Source: JBCBKL01 sp038521825 (GTDB taxonomy: Bacteria > Pseudomonadota > Alphaproteobacteria > Rhodobacterales > Rhodobacteraceae). From it: 64,000 nucleotides of DNA. Position numbers and translations under genes: made by a program. Positions 16,493 to 23,015 of the stretch are shown here, one piece after another; the first letter of the stretch is position 1; the number at the start of each line of letters is the position of its first letter. Below the pieces are notes generated by a model. That model had not been told where the DNA came from. It saw only the letters and a list, made by a program, of their open reading frames with translations, and did no database searches. The stretch covers positions 62,001-126,000 of the forward strand of contig JBCBKL010000008.1 in assembly GCA_038521825.1 (NCBI GenBank), written 5' to 3'.

Positions 16493-16612
16493 CTACTTGG
16501 AGCAGCAGATTTTGCCACCGCACGGAAAGTGTGTGCTTGGGCATTTGGGCGGATCATCCTGAGCAGAGGCGCTGGCAGCGACAAGGCTCAGAACAACAAC
16601 AAGACGTTTCAT
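16493..16612 (-). CDS. Small exported cysteine-containing peptide
   Basis: 39-residue precursor starting MKRLVVVLSLVAASASAQD, a clear signal peptide with an Ala-x-Ala cleavage site near residue 17. The mature peptide of about 22 residues has four Cys and ends CGGKICCSK. GGAGG (complement of 16619-16623) lies 6 bases before the ATG, which is strong support for translation. It directly precedes the membrane protein gene at 15726-16481 on the same strand. Family and function unknown; paired cysteines suggest disulfides or metal binding. Confidence 0.6.
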   Translation of the reverse strand: MKRLVVVLSLVAASASAQDDPPKCPSTHFPCGGKICCSK

Positions 16613-16750
16613 TCATTGCCTCCGAATCAAAAAAACTTTTTGAATAGAACGACGTTACCACAATAACGCGAAGCCGGCAGGTAAGGAGAACCTTGCCCAT
16701 GTGCCGTCGGCAAAGCATGGTGCGGAAGTGAGCATTGAGGGAGAGTAATT

Positions 16751-17380
16751 GTGCCTTTCGATCTTTGGCTGGCCTTTGTGGCCGCCTCCACTGCGTTGCT
16801 TTTGATACCCGGTCCCACGGTTCTTCTCGTCCTCAGCTACGCTCTGTCAAAGGGGCGCAGCGTCGCCGTCGCTTCGGCCGCTGGCGTGGCCGTTGGGGAT
16901 CTCATCGCAATGACGGCATCGCTTGCCGGTCTGGGCGCGCTGGTTCTTGCATCGGCCACATTGTTCACTGTCCTGAAATGGGCGGGCGCGGTCTATCTTG
17001 TCTGGTTGGGATACAAGCTCATCCGGTCCGCACCGACCAAGGGCCTTTCTATCCCAAGCACCGATGTAACCGCCCGCGGGGTATTTGGGCACACCATGGC
17101 CGTGACAGCGCTCAACCCGAAATCCATCGCGTTCTTCATCGCCTTTGTGCCCCAGTTCATCAGGGCGGACGCACCGCTCATGCCACAATTCAGTATCCTG
17201 ATCGCAACGTTCGTGGCCCTCGCCGCCCTGAACGCGCTGGCCTATGCCATGCTGGCGGATCGGATGCGCGTGATGGTGGGCCGCCCCTCTGTCATCACGT
17301 GGCTGACGCGCGCGGGTGGGGCCACGCTGATCGGCATGGGCGTGCTAACCGCAACGTTGCGCCGCGCGACTTCGGCCTAG
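16751..17380 (+). CDS. LysE-family exporter (RhtB type)
   Basis: 209-residue inner membrane protein with six predicted hydrophobic segments, starting with a GTG at 16751 preceded by GAGGGAGAG. LysE/RhtB hallmarks include PGPTVLLVLSYALSKGRSVAVASAAGVAVGD at residues about 22-52 and NPKSIAFFIAFVPQFI around residue 120. These proteins export amino acids or related small molecules; the substrate cannot be read from the sequence. Converges with the DsbA-like gene, overlapping it by four bases. Confidence 0.88.
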   Translation: MPFDLWLAFVAASTALLLIPGPTVLLVLSYALSKGRSVAVASAAGVAVGDLIAMTASLAGLGALVLASATLFTVLKWAGAVYLVWLGYKLIRSAPTKGLSIPSTDVTARGVFGHTMAVTALNPKSIAFFIAFVPQFIRADAPLMPQFSILIATFVALAALNALAYAMLADRMRVMVGRPSVITWLTRAGGATLIGMGVLTATLRRATSA

Positions 17381-18093
17381 GCGGAGGCGATCAGCCGGTC
17401 GATGGCATCCTCGTCAAGCTCGCCCAGAACGACCTTGCGCCCTATGACCAGCCCGGGTGTGGCGAAGATGCCTAGCCTTTTGGCGGCGGCTTCGCTCTCC
17501 ATGAGCCGTTCGGCAACCGCTGCACCGCCCATGTCGGCCATCAACCGGGCACCATCGAGGCCCGCGCTGGCGGCCACTGACCCCATGTGCCTCGCCGTTG
17601 GACGGAAGGACGCCTGCACCAGCGCCCGCTGAAACGGCGCATACTTGCCCTGGAGGTCCGCCGCGACGCCCGCCTTTGCGGCAATCACCGAAGACGGGCC
17701 AAGCAGTGGCAATTCGTGCCAGCGCAGATGCATCCGGGTCTGATCCCGCGCCGCCATGCGTACGGTCAGACCGCGGCAGAACGGACAGAAGAAATCCGAG
17801 AAAACAGCAACGGGTGCGTGTCCATCTAGCACCGGACCAAACAGCACATCGTCCAAGCGGCGCGCAGGCAACGGCGGGGTGGTTTCAAGGCCCGCAGCTT
17901 GATCCAGACCCATGAAAACGGCATCCGAGGCAGACCCGCTGAACCCGCCGGCAACCGCCGATTGCCAACCGGGCGCACCGCGGATCGGTTCGAAGTCTAA
18001 ACGTGGCCCGACCACCCCAAATCGCTGCCAGGCCGCGGCCAGAATAAACAGCCCGCCGCCCAACATCAGGATCCTACGTCGGTTCCGCCGCAT
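17377..18093 (-). CDS. DsbA-family thioredoxin-fold protein, membrane-anchored
   Basis: 238 residues. An N-terminal anchor (ILMLGGGLFILAAAW) is followed by a thioredoxin fold with the active site FFCPFC at about residue 100 and a cis-Pro segment FATPGLVIGRKVV near the C-terminus. It is likely a periplasmic thiol-disulfide oxidoreductase or isomerase. The start at 18093 (MRRNRRR) follows AGGAGG closely; an upstream in-frame ATG at 18129 lacks such a site. It lies between a LysE exporter and apt with no functional link evident. Confidence 0.82.
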   Translation of the reverse strand: MRRNRRRILMLGGGLFILAAAWQRFGVVGPRLDFEPIRGAPGWQSAVAGGFSGSASDAVFMGLDQAAGLETTPPLPARRLDDVLFGPVLDGHAPVAVFSDFFCPFCRGLTVRMAARDQTRMHLRWHELPLLGPSSVIAAKAGVAADLQGKYAPFQRALVQASFRPTARHMGSVAASAGLDGARLMADMGGAAVAERLMESEAAAKRLGIFATPGLVIGRKVVLGELDEDAIDRLIASA

Positions 18094-18168
18094 GCTTCCT
18101 CCTATTTCACTTGCCATCCCGCGATCCATTCGTATTTCCTGCGCGCGGTCAACTGATCAGGAGCGTAC

Positions 18169-18711
18169 ATGCAACCGCGCAAAGCCACCGTGCAGGATTA
18201 CATCCGCACCATCGTCGATTTCCCGCATGAAGGTATCATGTTTCGCGACGTGACAACCTTGTTTGCCGATCCGCGCGGGTTCCGGATGGCCATCGACCAG
18301 ATGCTGCATCCCTATGCCGGCATGCGGATCGACAAGGTGGTCGGGCTTGAGGCACGCGGTTTTATCCTGGGCGGCGCTATCGCACACCAACTGTCGATCG
18401 GGTTCGTTCCGATACGCAAGAAAGGCAAGCTGCCAGGGGCCACGATCAGCCAGGCCTATACACTCGAATACGGCGAGGCCGTGGTGGAAGTGCATGACGA
18501 CGCCATCGATGCGGGCGAAAAGGTTCTGCTGGTCGATGACCTGCTGGCCACGGGCGGCACAGCCGAAGCTGGTATCAAGCTGGTCGAGCGTCTGGGCGGC
18601 GAGATCATAAGCTGTTCGTTCATCATCGACCTGCCGGATCTAGGCGGGCGAAAGCGGCTCGAGGGCCTTGGGATGGACGTCCAGGCCCTCTGCGCGTTCG
18701 ACGGGGAGTAA
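18169..18711 (+). CDS. apt: Adenine phosphoribosyltransferase
   Basis: Salvages adenine to AMP using phosphoribosyl pyrophosphate. The 180-residue protein matches Apt throughout: YIRTIVDFPHEGIMFRDVTTL near the N-terminus, VGLEARGFILGGAIAHQL, and the PRPP-binding motif KVLLVDDLLATGGTAEA at about residues 119-135. Length is typical. Single gene, flanked by a divergent DsbA-like gene and a convergent SRPBCC gene one base away. Confidence 0.96.
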   Translation: MQPRKATVQDYIRTIVDFPHEGIMFRDVTTLFADPRGFRMAIDQMLHPYAGMRIDKVVGLEARGFILGGAIAHQLSIGFVPIRKKGKLPGATISQAYTLEYGEAVVEVHDDAIDAGEKVLLVDDLLATGGTAEAGIKLVERLGGEIISCSFIIDLPDLGGRKRLEGLGMDVQALCAFDGE

Positions 18712-18712
18712 G

Positions 18713-19207
18713 TCAGGCCTGAAGTTCGGCGAGCACCTCTGCCAGAATGTCCATCCCTGAACCCCAGCCCTGGTCCAGACCGGCCATCGCGCCCGCAAAA
18801 CAGTCAATCTCGGCCTGGCTCGCCTCGTACGGCTGCCATGTGAGGCGCAGTTTCGTCTGATCGCCGTCTGGTTTAAACGTGACCGTGGTCAACAGAACAC
18901 GCGGCCAATCGGGCATCATCGGGTTGGCTGAGACGGTCCAGTTTTCGTCCGTCATCGAATGCAGCCAGACCAGTTTTTCCGGCTCGATCACCTCGAGATA
19001 CTCCATCCGCTCGCGTTGACCGCCATTGCCCCACTTCATCTCGTTGCGCCAGACGCCGCCCGGCTTGACTGACAATTCATGAACGATCGTTTCGACATTC
19101 GGCCCATACCAACGGGCCAGAAGCGTAGGGTCAGTCCAGGCACGCCAAACCAGCTCTCTCGGGGCGTCAAAAACCCGCTCAAGGACAAATATAGTTGAGT
19201 CAGTCAT
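18713..19207 (-). CDS. SRPBCC (AHSA1-like) domain protein
   Basis: 164-residue START-fold protein beginning MTDSTIFVLERVFDAPRELVWRAWTDP, with LLARWYGP and the late LTWQPYEASQAE typical of AHSA1-type proteins. The ATG at 19207 overlaps the end of the upstream arsR gene by 8 bases, so the two are coupled. This is a second ArsR/SRPBCC pair within 5 kb of the first; sequences are only distantly alike. Ligand unknown. Confidence 0.86.
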   Translation of the reverse strand: MTDSTIFVLERVFDAPRELVWRAWTDPTLLARWYGPNVETIVHELSVKPGGVWRNEMKWGNGGQRERMEYLEVIEPEKLVWLHSMTDENWTVSANPMMPDWPRVLLTTVTFKPDGDQTKLRLTWQPYEASQAEIDCFAGAMAGLDQGWGSGMDILAEVLAELQA

Positions 19208-19565
19208 TGCCGGGTCCTTTCCCATCAGCTTTCTTCAATTCATCGAGCAGGCTGTCGAGTTCATCGAACCGGATCGCCCAATAGTCGCGAAAGACTTCCA
19301 GCCACCGCACAGCATCAGCCATCGGCTCGGCCCTCAGACGAGCCGGACGCCGCTGTTTGTCGATGGCCCGTTCGATCAATCCGGCCTGTTCAAGCACCTT
19401 CAGATGCTTTGAGATGGCCGGCTGGCTCATCGCAAAGGGTTTTGCGAGCTCGCTGACCGGCGCATCGCCTTTTACCAGGTGTTGGAGGATGGCGCGCCGG
19501 GTCGGGTCGGCCAGGGCGGCAAAGACCGAATTCAGGGCATCGCTATCATAACCGGTTAGTTCCAT
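19200..19565 (-). CDS. ArsR-family transcriptional regulator
   Basis: 121-residue winged-helix regulator: VFAALADPTRRAILQHLVKGDAPVSELAKPFAMSQPAISKHLKVLEQAGLIER covers the fold in order. It has no metal-binding cysteines. The ATG at 19565 is preceded by no clear ribosome-binding site, and a TATGAT box (minus strand 19583-19578) ends only 12 bases before it, so the mRNA may be nearly leaderless. Inverted copies of ATAACCG/CGGTTAT around the start (about 19549-19579) are candidate self-binding sites. Coupled to the SRPBCC gene. Confidence 0.88.
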   Translation of the reverse strand: MELTGYDSDALNSVFAALADPTRRAILQHLVKGDAPVSELAKPFAMSQPAISKHLKVLEQAGLIERAIDKQRRPARLRAEPMADAVRWLEVFRDYWAIRFDELDSLLDELKKADGKGPGND

Positions 19566-19612
19566 AACTACTCGGTTATCATATTCATGAGATTCCGTCC
19601 ATCCTTCATGTC

Positions 19613-19641
19613 TTGCCCCCGCCCTGACAAGCCCCTAGGTT
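19613..19641 (+). promoter_or_regulatory. Promoter of the probable 6S RNA
   Basis: TTGCCC (19613-19618), a 17-base spacer and TAGGTT (19636-19641) form a plausible sigma-70 promoter on the plus strand. Transcription would begin near 19648, just where the structured region starts. No ribosome-binding site or start codon follows at short distance, in agreement with a noncoding transcript. Confidence 0.5.
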
Positions 19642-19647
19642 GAACGA

Positions 19648-19825
19648 CGGCGGGTTCTGCCCTTCTCGTAGCAGGTTGCATTCCGGTGGCCTTAAGCAAT
19701 TCCGAGGGAGCTGGCTCTGGCCGGGTCGTGGCTCGGTTACCTGGCGCCCACCTGTATATACAGGTCCTCGGGAATGAGAGAACCGTACGGCTGTGGTGGT
19801 CCCGTCACCTTCCCTGCATCGATGC
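19648..19825 (+). ncRNA. ssrS: Structured noncoding RNA, probably 6S RNA
   Basis: The gap between arsR and pirin holds a 170-180-base region that folds into one long rod: an outer stem (TCG..GCAGG at 19667-19675 with CCTGC..CGA at 19813-19822), a GGTG/CACC stem, a large central bubble, the helix TTCCGAGG/CCTCGGGAA (19700-19707 with 19766-19774), and the perfect terminal hairpin CCTGTATATACAGG. A rod with a central bubble imitating open promoter DNA is the hallmark of 6S RNA, which binds housekeeping RNA polymerase. The stretch GGTGGCCTTAAGC is reminiscent of alphaproteobacterial 6S RNAs. Ends are approximate. It is not next to zapA, the usual neighbour elsewhere. Another structured RNA is possible. 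Confidence 0.5.
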
Positions 19826-19907
19826 ACAGACAGCGTTCGCGCGGCGCAATTGTGCACACTGCCTCACTGCCTAAATGCGGGTTAACGCAATCAGAAAGGA
19901 GAGCGCA

Positions 19908-20819
19908 ATGTCACTCCGACCCGTACTTGAGACCCGCCAGGCTGTTCCCACGATGGAAGGCGCCGGCGTCAAACTGCACCGTGCCTTCGGCTTTCAGGAT
20001 CCCAGCGAGCTGGATCCCTTCCTGCTCTTTGATGATTTCCGCAACGAGCGGCCAGAAGATTACGCCCAAGGCTTTCCCTGGCATCCGCATCGGGGCATCG
20101 AAACCATCACCTATGTCCTGAACGGCACCGTCGAACACAGCGACTCGTTGGGCAATACCGGCACGCTTGGCGCAGGCGACGTGCAATGGATGACAGCCGG
20201 TTCCGGCATTCTTCACCAGGAAATGCCGCATGGAAACGGCCGCGGCCAGATGCACGGTTTTCAACTGTGGGGCAATCTACCGTCGAGCCAGAAGATGACC
20301 GCGCCGCGCTATCAGGATGTCACGGCAGGAGACATACCAGAGGTTATCGATGATGACGGGACCAAGGTGCGGATCATCACGGGCGAGTTCTGGGGCAAGA
20401 CCGGACCGGTAGACGGGATCGCCGCCGATCCGCAATACCTTGATGTGACGGTACCCGCCGGCGTCAAGAAAACGTTCAGGATCGACACGTACCGTCGTGC
20501 CTTCGCCTACGTTTTTGAAGGGGCGGGCGCGTTTTCGGATGCCGCGGCGCCGGAAGGCGTGCTGCTCGAGAAAGAGTATCAGGGCCAAGAACTCAACATC
20601 CGCGACCTGTCGGGCGACCGTACCCTGATCCGGTTCGGCAGCGGTGACGAGGTCACCGTTCAGGCGGGCGAGAACGGTGTCCGGTTTCTGCTGATCTCAG
20701 GCGCACCGATTGCCGAGCCTGTCGCGTGGCACGGGCCGATCGTCATGAACACGCGGAACGAGCTGATGCAGGCCATGGCTGACCTGCGAAACGGAACGTT
20801 CATCAAAAGCGCGCACTAA
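19908..20819 (+). CDS. Pirin-family protein
   Basis: 303-residue bicupin of the pirin family. The N-terminal cupin has FLLFDDF, FPWHPHRGIETITYVLNGTVEHSDSLGN and AGSGILHQEMP, carrying the His residues that bind the metal (HPHRG, H in HQEMP). The second domain shows GVLLEKEYQGQEL. Some pirins are quercetinases, others regulate transcription or pyruvate dehydrogenase; the sequence does not settle which applies. The ATG at 19908 follows AAAGGAGAG. A strong hairpin follows the stop codon. Confidence 0.92.
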   Translation: MSLRPVLETRQAVPTMEGAGVKLHRAFGFQDPSELDPFLLFDDFRNERPEDYAQGFPWHPHRGIETITYVLNGTVEHSDSLGNTGTLGAGDVQWMTAGSGILHQEMPHGNGRGQMHGFQLWGNLPSSQKMTAPRYQDVTAGDIPEVIDDDGTKVRIITGEFWGKTGPVDGIAADPQYLDVTVPAGVKKTFRIDTYRRAFAYVFEGAGAFSDAAAPEGVLLEKEYQGQELNIRDLSGDRTLIRFGSGDEVTVQAGENGVRFLLISGAPIAEPVAWHGPIVMNTRNELMQAMADLRNGTFIKSAH

Positions 20820-20828
20820 GGCGCTGCA

Positions 20829-20864
20829 CCCCCAACAAATCCGTCAAATTGGATTTGTTGGGGG
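20829..20864 (+). terminator. Perfect 14-bp hairpin after pirin
   Basis: CCCCCAACAAATCC (20829-20842) pairs without mismatch with GGATTTGTTGGGGG (20851-20864) around an 8-base loop. It starts 9 bases after the pirin stop. No T-run follows on either strand, so it may end transcription inefficiently or protect the pirin mRNA end; it separates pirin from the H-NOX operon. Confidence 0.6.
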
Positions 20865-20917
20865 AATGTTAATGGCTGCTCGCCCATCTTAACGGTGGGA
20901 AATGGGATGAGTATGCC

Positions 20918-21505
20918 ATGCATGGGCTGATCAATCGGGCAATTCAGTGCTTTGTCACTGACAGCTACGGCACCGAACGGTGGACCGAAGTAACGCAACT
21001 TTCCGACCTGGGATTTCAGGAATTCGAGGCGATGCTGAGCTACGACGCGGCGCTGACACCCCGCGTTCTGGATGCGGTTGGCGAAGTGCTGAACAGACCC
21101 CGGTCTGAAGTCATGGAAGATCTGGGTACCTACCTTGTTTCTCATCCCAACGTCGAAGCGTTGCGGCGGCTTTTGCGTTTCGGCGGCGTGACCTTTGTTG
21201 AGTTCCTCCACTCGCTCGACGACCTGCCCGATCGGGCCCGGCTGGCCGTGGCCGATCTCGAGTTGCCACGCATCGCCCTGAGGGAACATGGTCGCGGCAG
21301 CTTCACCCTGGAATGCGACAGCCCGATCGCGGGTTATGGATACGTCATGATGGGTATTCTGCGCGTCATGGCCGACGATTATGGCACCCTCGCCCTGCTT
21401 GACCATCAGGGCAGCGGCGAAGGGGTTGAAACCGTTTCGATCGCGTTGATCGAGACCGAATTCGCCGAAGGACGCAGCTTTGATCTGGGGGCGCGCGCCG
21501 TATGA
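20918..21505 (+). CDS. Heme NO-binding (H-NOX) domain protein
   Basis: 195-residue stand-alone H-NOX sensor. The N-terminus MHGLINRAIQCFVTDSYGTERW is the family start. The region FVEFLHSLDDLPDRARLAVADLELPRI places the proximal heme ligand at His98, and SFTLECDSP follows where H-NOX proteins carry the Y-x-S-x-R heme-propionate motif. Here it reads C133-D-S135-P-I137: the Ser is kept, but Tyr and Arg are missing. The gene overlaps the downstream diguanylate cyclase by four bases (ATGA). H-NOX proteins next to cyclases sense NO and alter c-di-GMP synthesis. With the eroded motif, heme affinity may be reduced or the ligand may differ. Confidence 0.85.
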   Translation: MHGLINRAIQCFVTDSYGTERWTEVTQLSDLGFQEFEAMLSYDAALTPRVLDAVGEVLNRPRSEVMEDLGTYLVSHPNVEALRRLLRFGGVTFVEFLHSLDDLPDRARLAVADLELPRIALREHGRGSFTLECDSPIAGYGYVMMGILRVMADDYGTLALLDHQGSGEGVETVSIALIETEFAEGRSFDLGARAV

Positions 21506-22557
21506 TACCTTGTTCGCGAACCCAATGCGAAGATCTGAGCCGGATCCTCGATGCGTTTTGCCCCATGCATTTGGTGTTGGACCAATCCGGGAAGGTCATG
21601 CACGCAGGCCCGACCCTGCAGAAACTGCGCCCGGATACGCCTTTCGAAGGTCGGGAATTCTTTGAGATCTTCTCGCTCAAGCGCCCGCGCGATCTCCGCA
21701 AGATTGAAGATCTGAGGCAAGTCGCCGGGACCAAGCTGCACATGCAGTTGCGCGACACGCCGCAAACCGAATTAAAGGGCGTTCTGGTTCCCGGGCTGGC
21801 GCAGGATCAGATCATCATGAACCTCTCATTCGGGATTTCGGTCGTCGACGGCGTACAGGATTATAGCCTGACAAGTGCCGATTTTGCCCAGACCGACCTT
21901 ACGATCGAGATGCTGTACCTCGTTGAGGCGAAATCGGCCGCGATGGAAGCGTCGCGCAAGCTCAACCTGCGGCTTCAAGGCGCCAAGATCGCGGCCGAGG
22001 AACAAGCGTTTACAGATACGTTGACGGGCCTCAAGAACCGCCGGGCGATGGATCATGTCATGGCGCGGCATATCGAGTGGAACACGCAGTTCACTCTGAT
22101 GCATATCGACCTCGACTGGTTCAAGGCCGTCAATGACACGCTCGGGCATGCCGCGGGCGATCACGTGTTGCAGACTGTTGCGCGTGTCATGGTCGAGGAG
22201 ACGCGCGACAACGATACCGTCGCGCGGGTGGGCGGCGATGAATTCGTCATCCTGCTGCCCAACACGCCCAACGACCAGGCGGTCGAAGCAATTGGTCACC
22301 GGGTCATCGAGCGGCTTTCGGTGCCGATCGCGTTTCAGGGACATGAGTGCCGGATTTCCGCCAGCATCGGTTCGGCGGCGTTTCGGCCTGGCTGCGATCT
22401 GGATGTCGCTACGATCCTCGAAAACGCCGACATCGCCCTCTACGCGTCCAAGCATGCCGGTCGGGCGCAGATGACCTTCTACAGGCCCGACTTGCGCAAC
22501 AACAACCAGAACCTCGCCCCTCCCTCCGGACGAGAGGATTTGCCCAAAACCGCCTGA
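21502..22557 (+). CDS. Diguanylate cyclase with H-NOX-associated sensor domain (HNOBA-like + GGDEF)
   Basis: 351 residues. Residues 1-135 resemble the HNOBA/PAS-like partner domain of H-NOX proteins (FCPMHLVLDQSGKVMHAGPTL and FEGREFFEIFSLKRPR). A helical linker (about 135-170) leads to a complete GGDEF domain: DTLTGLKNRRAMD, HIDLDWFKAVND, and the active-site GGDEF at 244-248. The product-inhibition site RxxD is present as R235-D-N-D238, five residues before GGDEF. The protein should make c-di-GMP from two GTP under control of the H-NOX partner encoded just upstream. A 292-base gap to the tRNA gene holds nothing I can support. Confidence 0.92.
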   Translation: MIPCSRTQCEDLSRILDAFCPMHLVLDQSGKVMHAGPTLQKLRPDTPFEGREFFEIFSLKRPRDLRKIEDLRQVAGTKLHMQLRDTPQTELKGVLVPGLAQDQIIMNLSFGISVVDGVQDYSLTSADFAQTDLTIEMLYLVEAKSAAMEASRKLNLRLQGAKIAAEEQAFTDTLTGLKNRRAMDHVMARHIEWNTQFTLMHIDLDWFKAVNDTLGHAAGDHVLQTVARVMVEETRDNDTVARVGGDEFVILLPNTPNDQAVEAIGHRVIERLSVPIAFQGHECRISASIGSAAFRPGCDLDVATILENADIALYASKHAGRAQMTFYRPDLRNNNQNLAPPSGREDLPKTA

Positions 22558-22849
22558 GGTGGCTGGCAAAGAAAGCCCCGTGTGCGTGGATCGCCTAACA
22601 AGCAAGCGGCGGCACTGGTCACGATTATTTTGCCTGGGCAAATACCAAATCGCCGAGCGTCGTGTCGAATGCTGTTCGGTCCCAGATATTGAGACTCAAG
22701 CTCCGCATCACACGCCCCAATCCTATGTCGACTTGGGCCGCGCTACGCGTCGGTTCAAAAAAACGTGAGCGCGGCTATCCGGGCAGTGGCGTGCGGGCGC
22801 ACCGAATTGCGGGCGAATTTCAACGATCTATTCCAGGAGAAGGGGAAAG

Positions 22850-22924
22850 TGGCAGCCCGTAGGGGAATCGAACCCCTCTTTCCAGGTTGAAAACCTGGCG
22901 TCCTAACCGATAGACGAACGGGCC
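22850..22924 (-). tRNA. tRNA-Glu (TTC)
   Basis: A 75-base cloverleaf on the minus strand with encoded CCA. It starts GGCCCGTTCGTCTATCGG; the anticodon stem CCAGG/CCTGG encloses TTTTCAA with anticodon TTC. The T loop is GGTTCGATTCC. Acceptor stem GGCCCGT/ACGGGCT has a G:U first pair, typical of this tRNA in Rhodobacteraceae. Confidence 0.97.
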
Positions 22925-23015
22925 ACTTTTACCGTGAGCGCTCAGATAGGCAATCCGCGCGGCACGCGCAAGTGAAAAATCAGCCAGCCGAGCGCCGCGC
23001 CGCGACGTCCTAATC

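Noticed and set aside
19606..19857. An 83-codon minus-strand frame in the arsR-pirin gap
   Set aside because: It overlaps the structured RNA region, is Arg/Pro-rich, and lacks a ribosome-binding site.
22559..22768. A 69-codon frame after the diguanylate cyclase
   Set aside because: No ribosome-binding site, no family resemblance and starts directly at the cyclase stop codon; the gap is better left unassigned.
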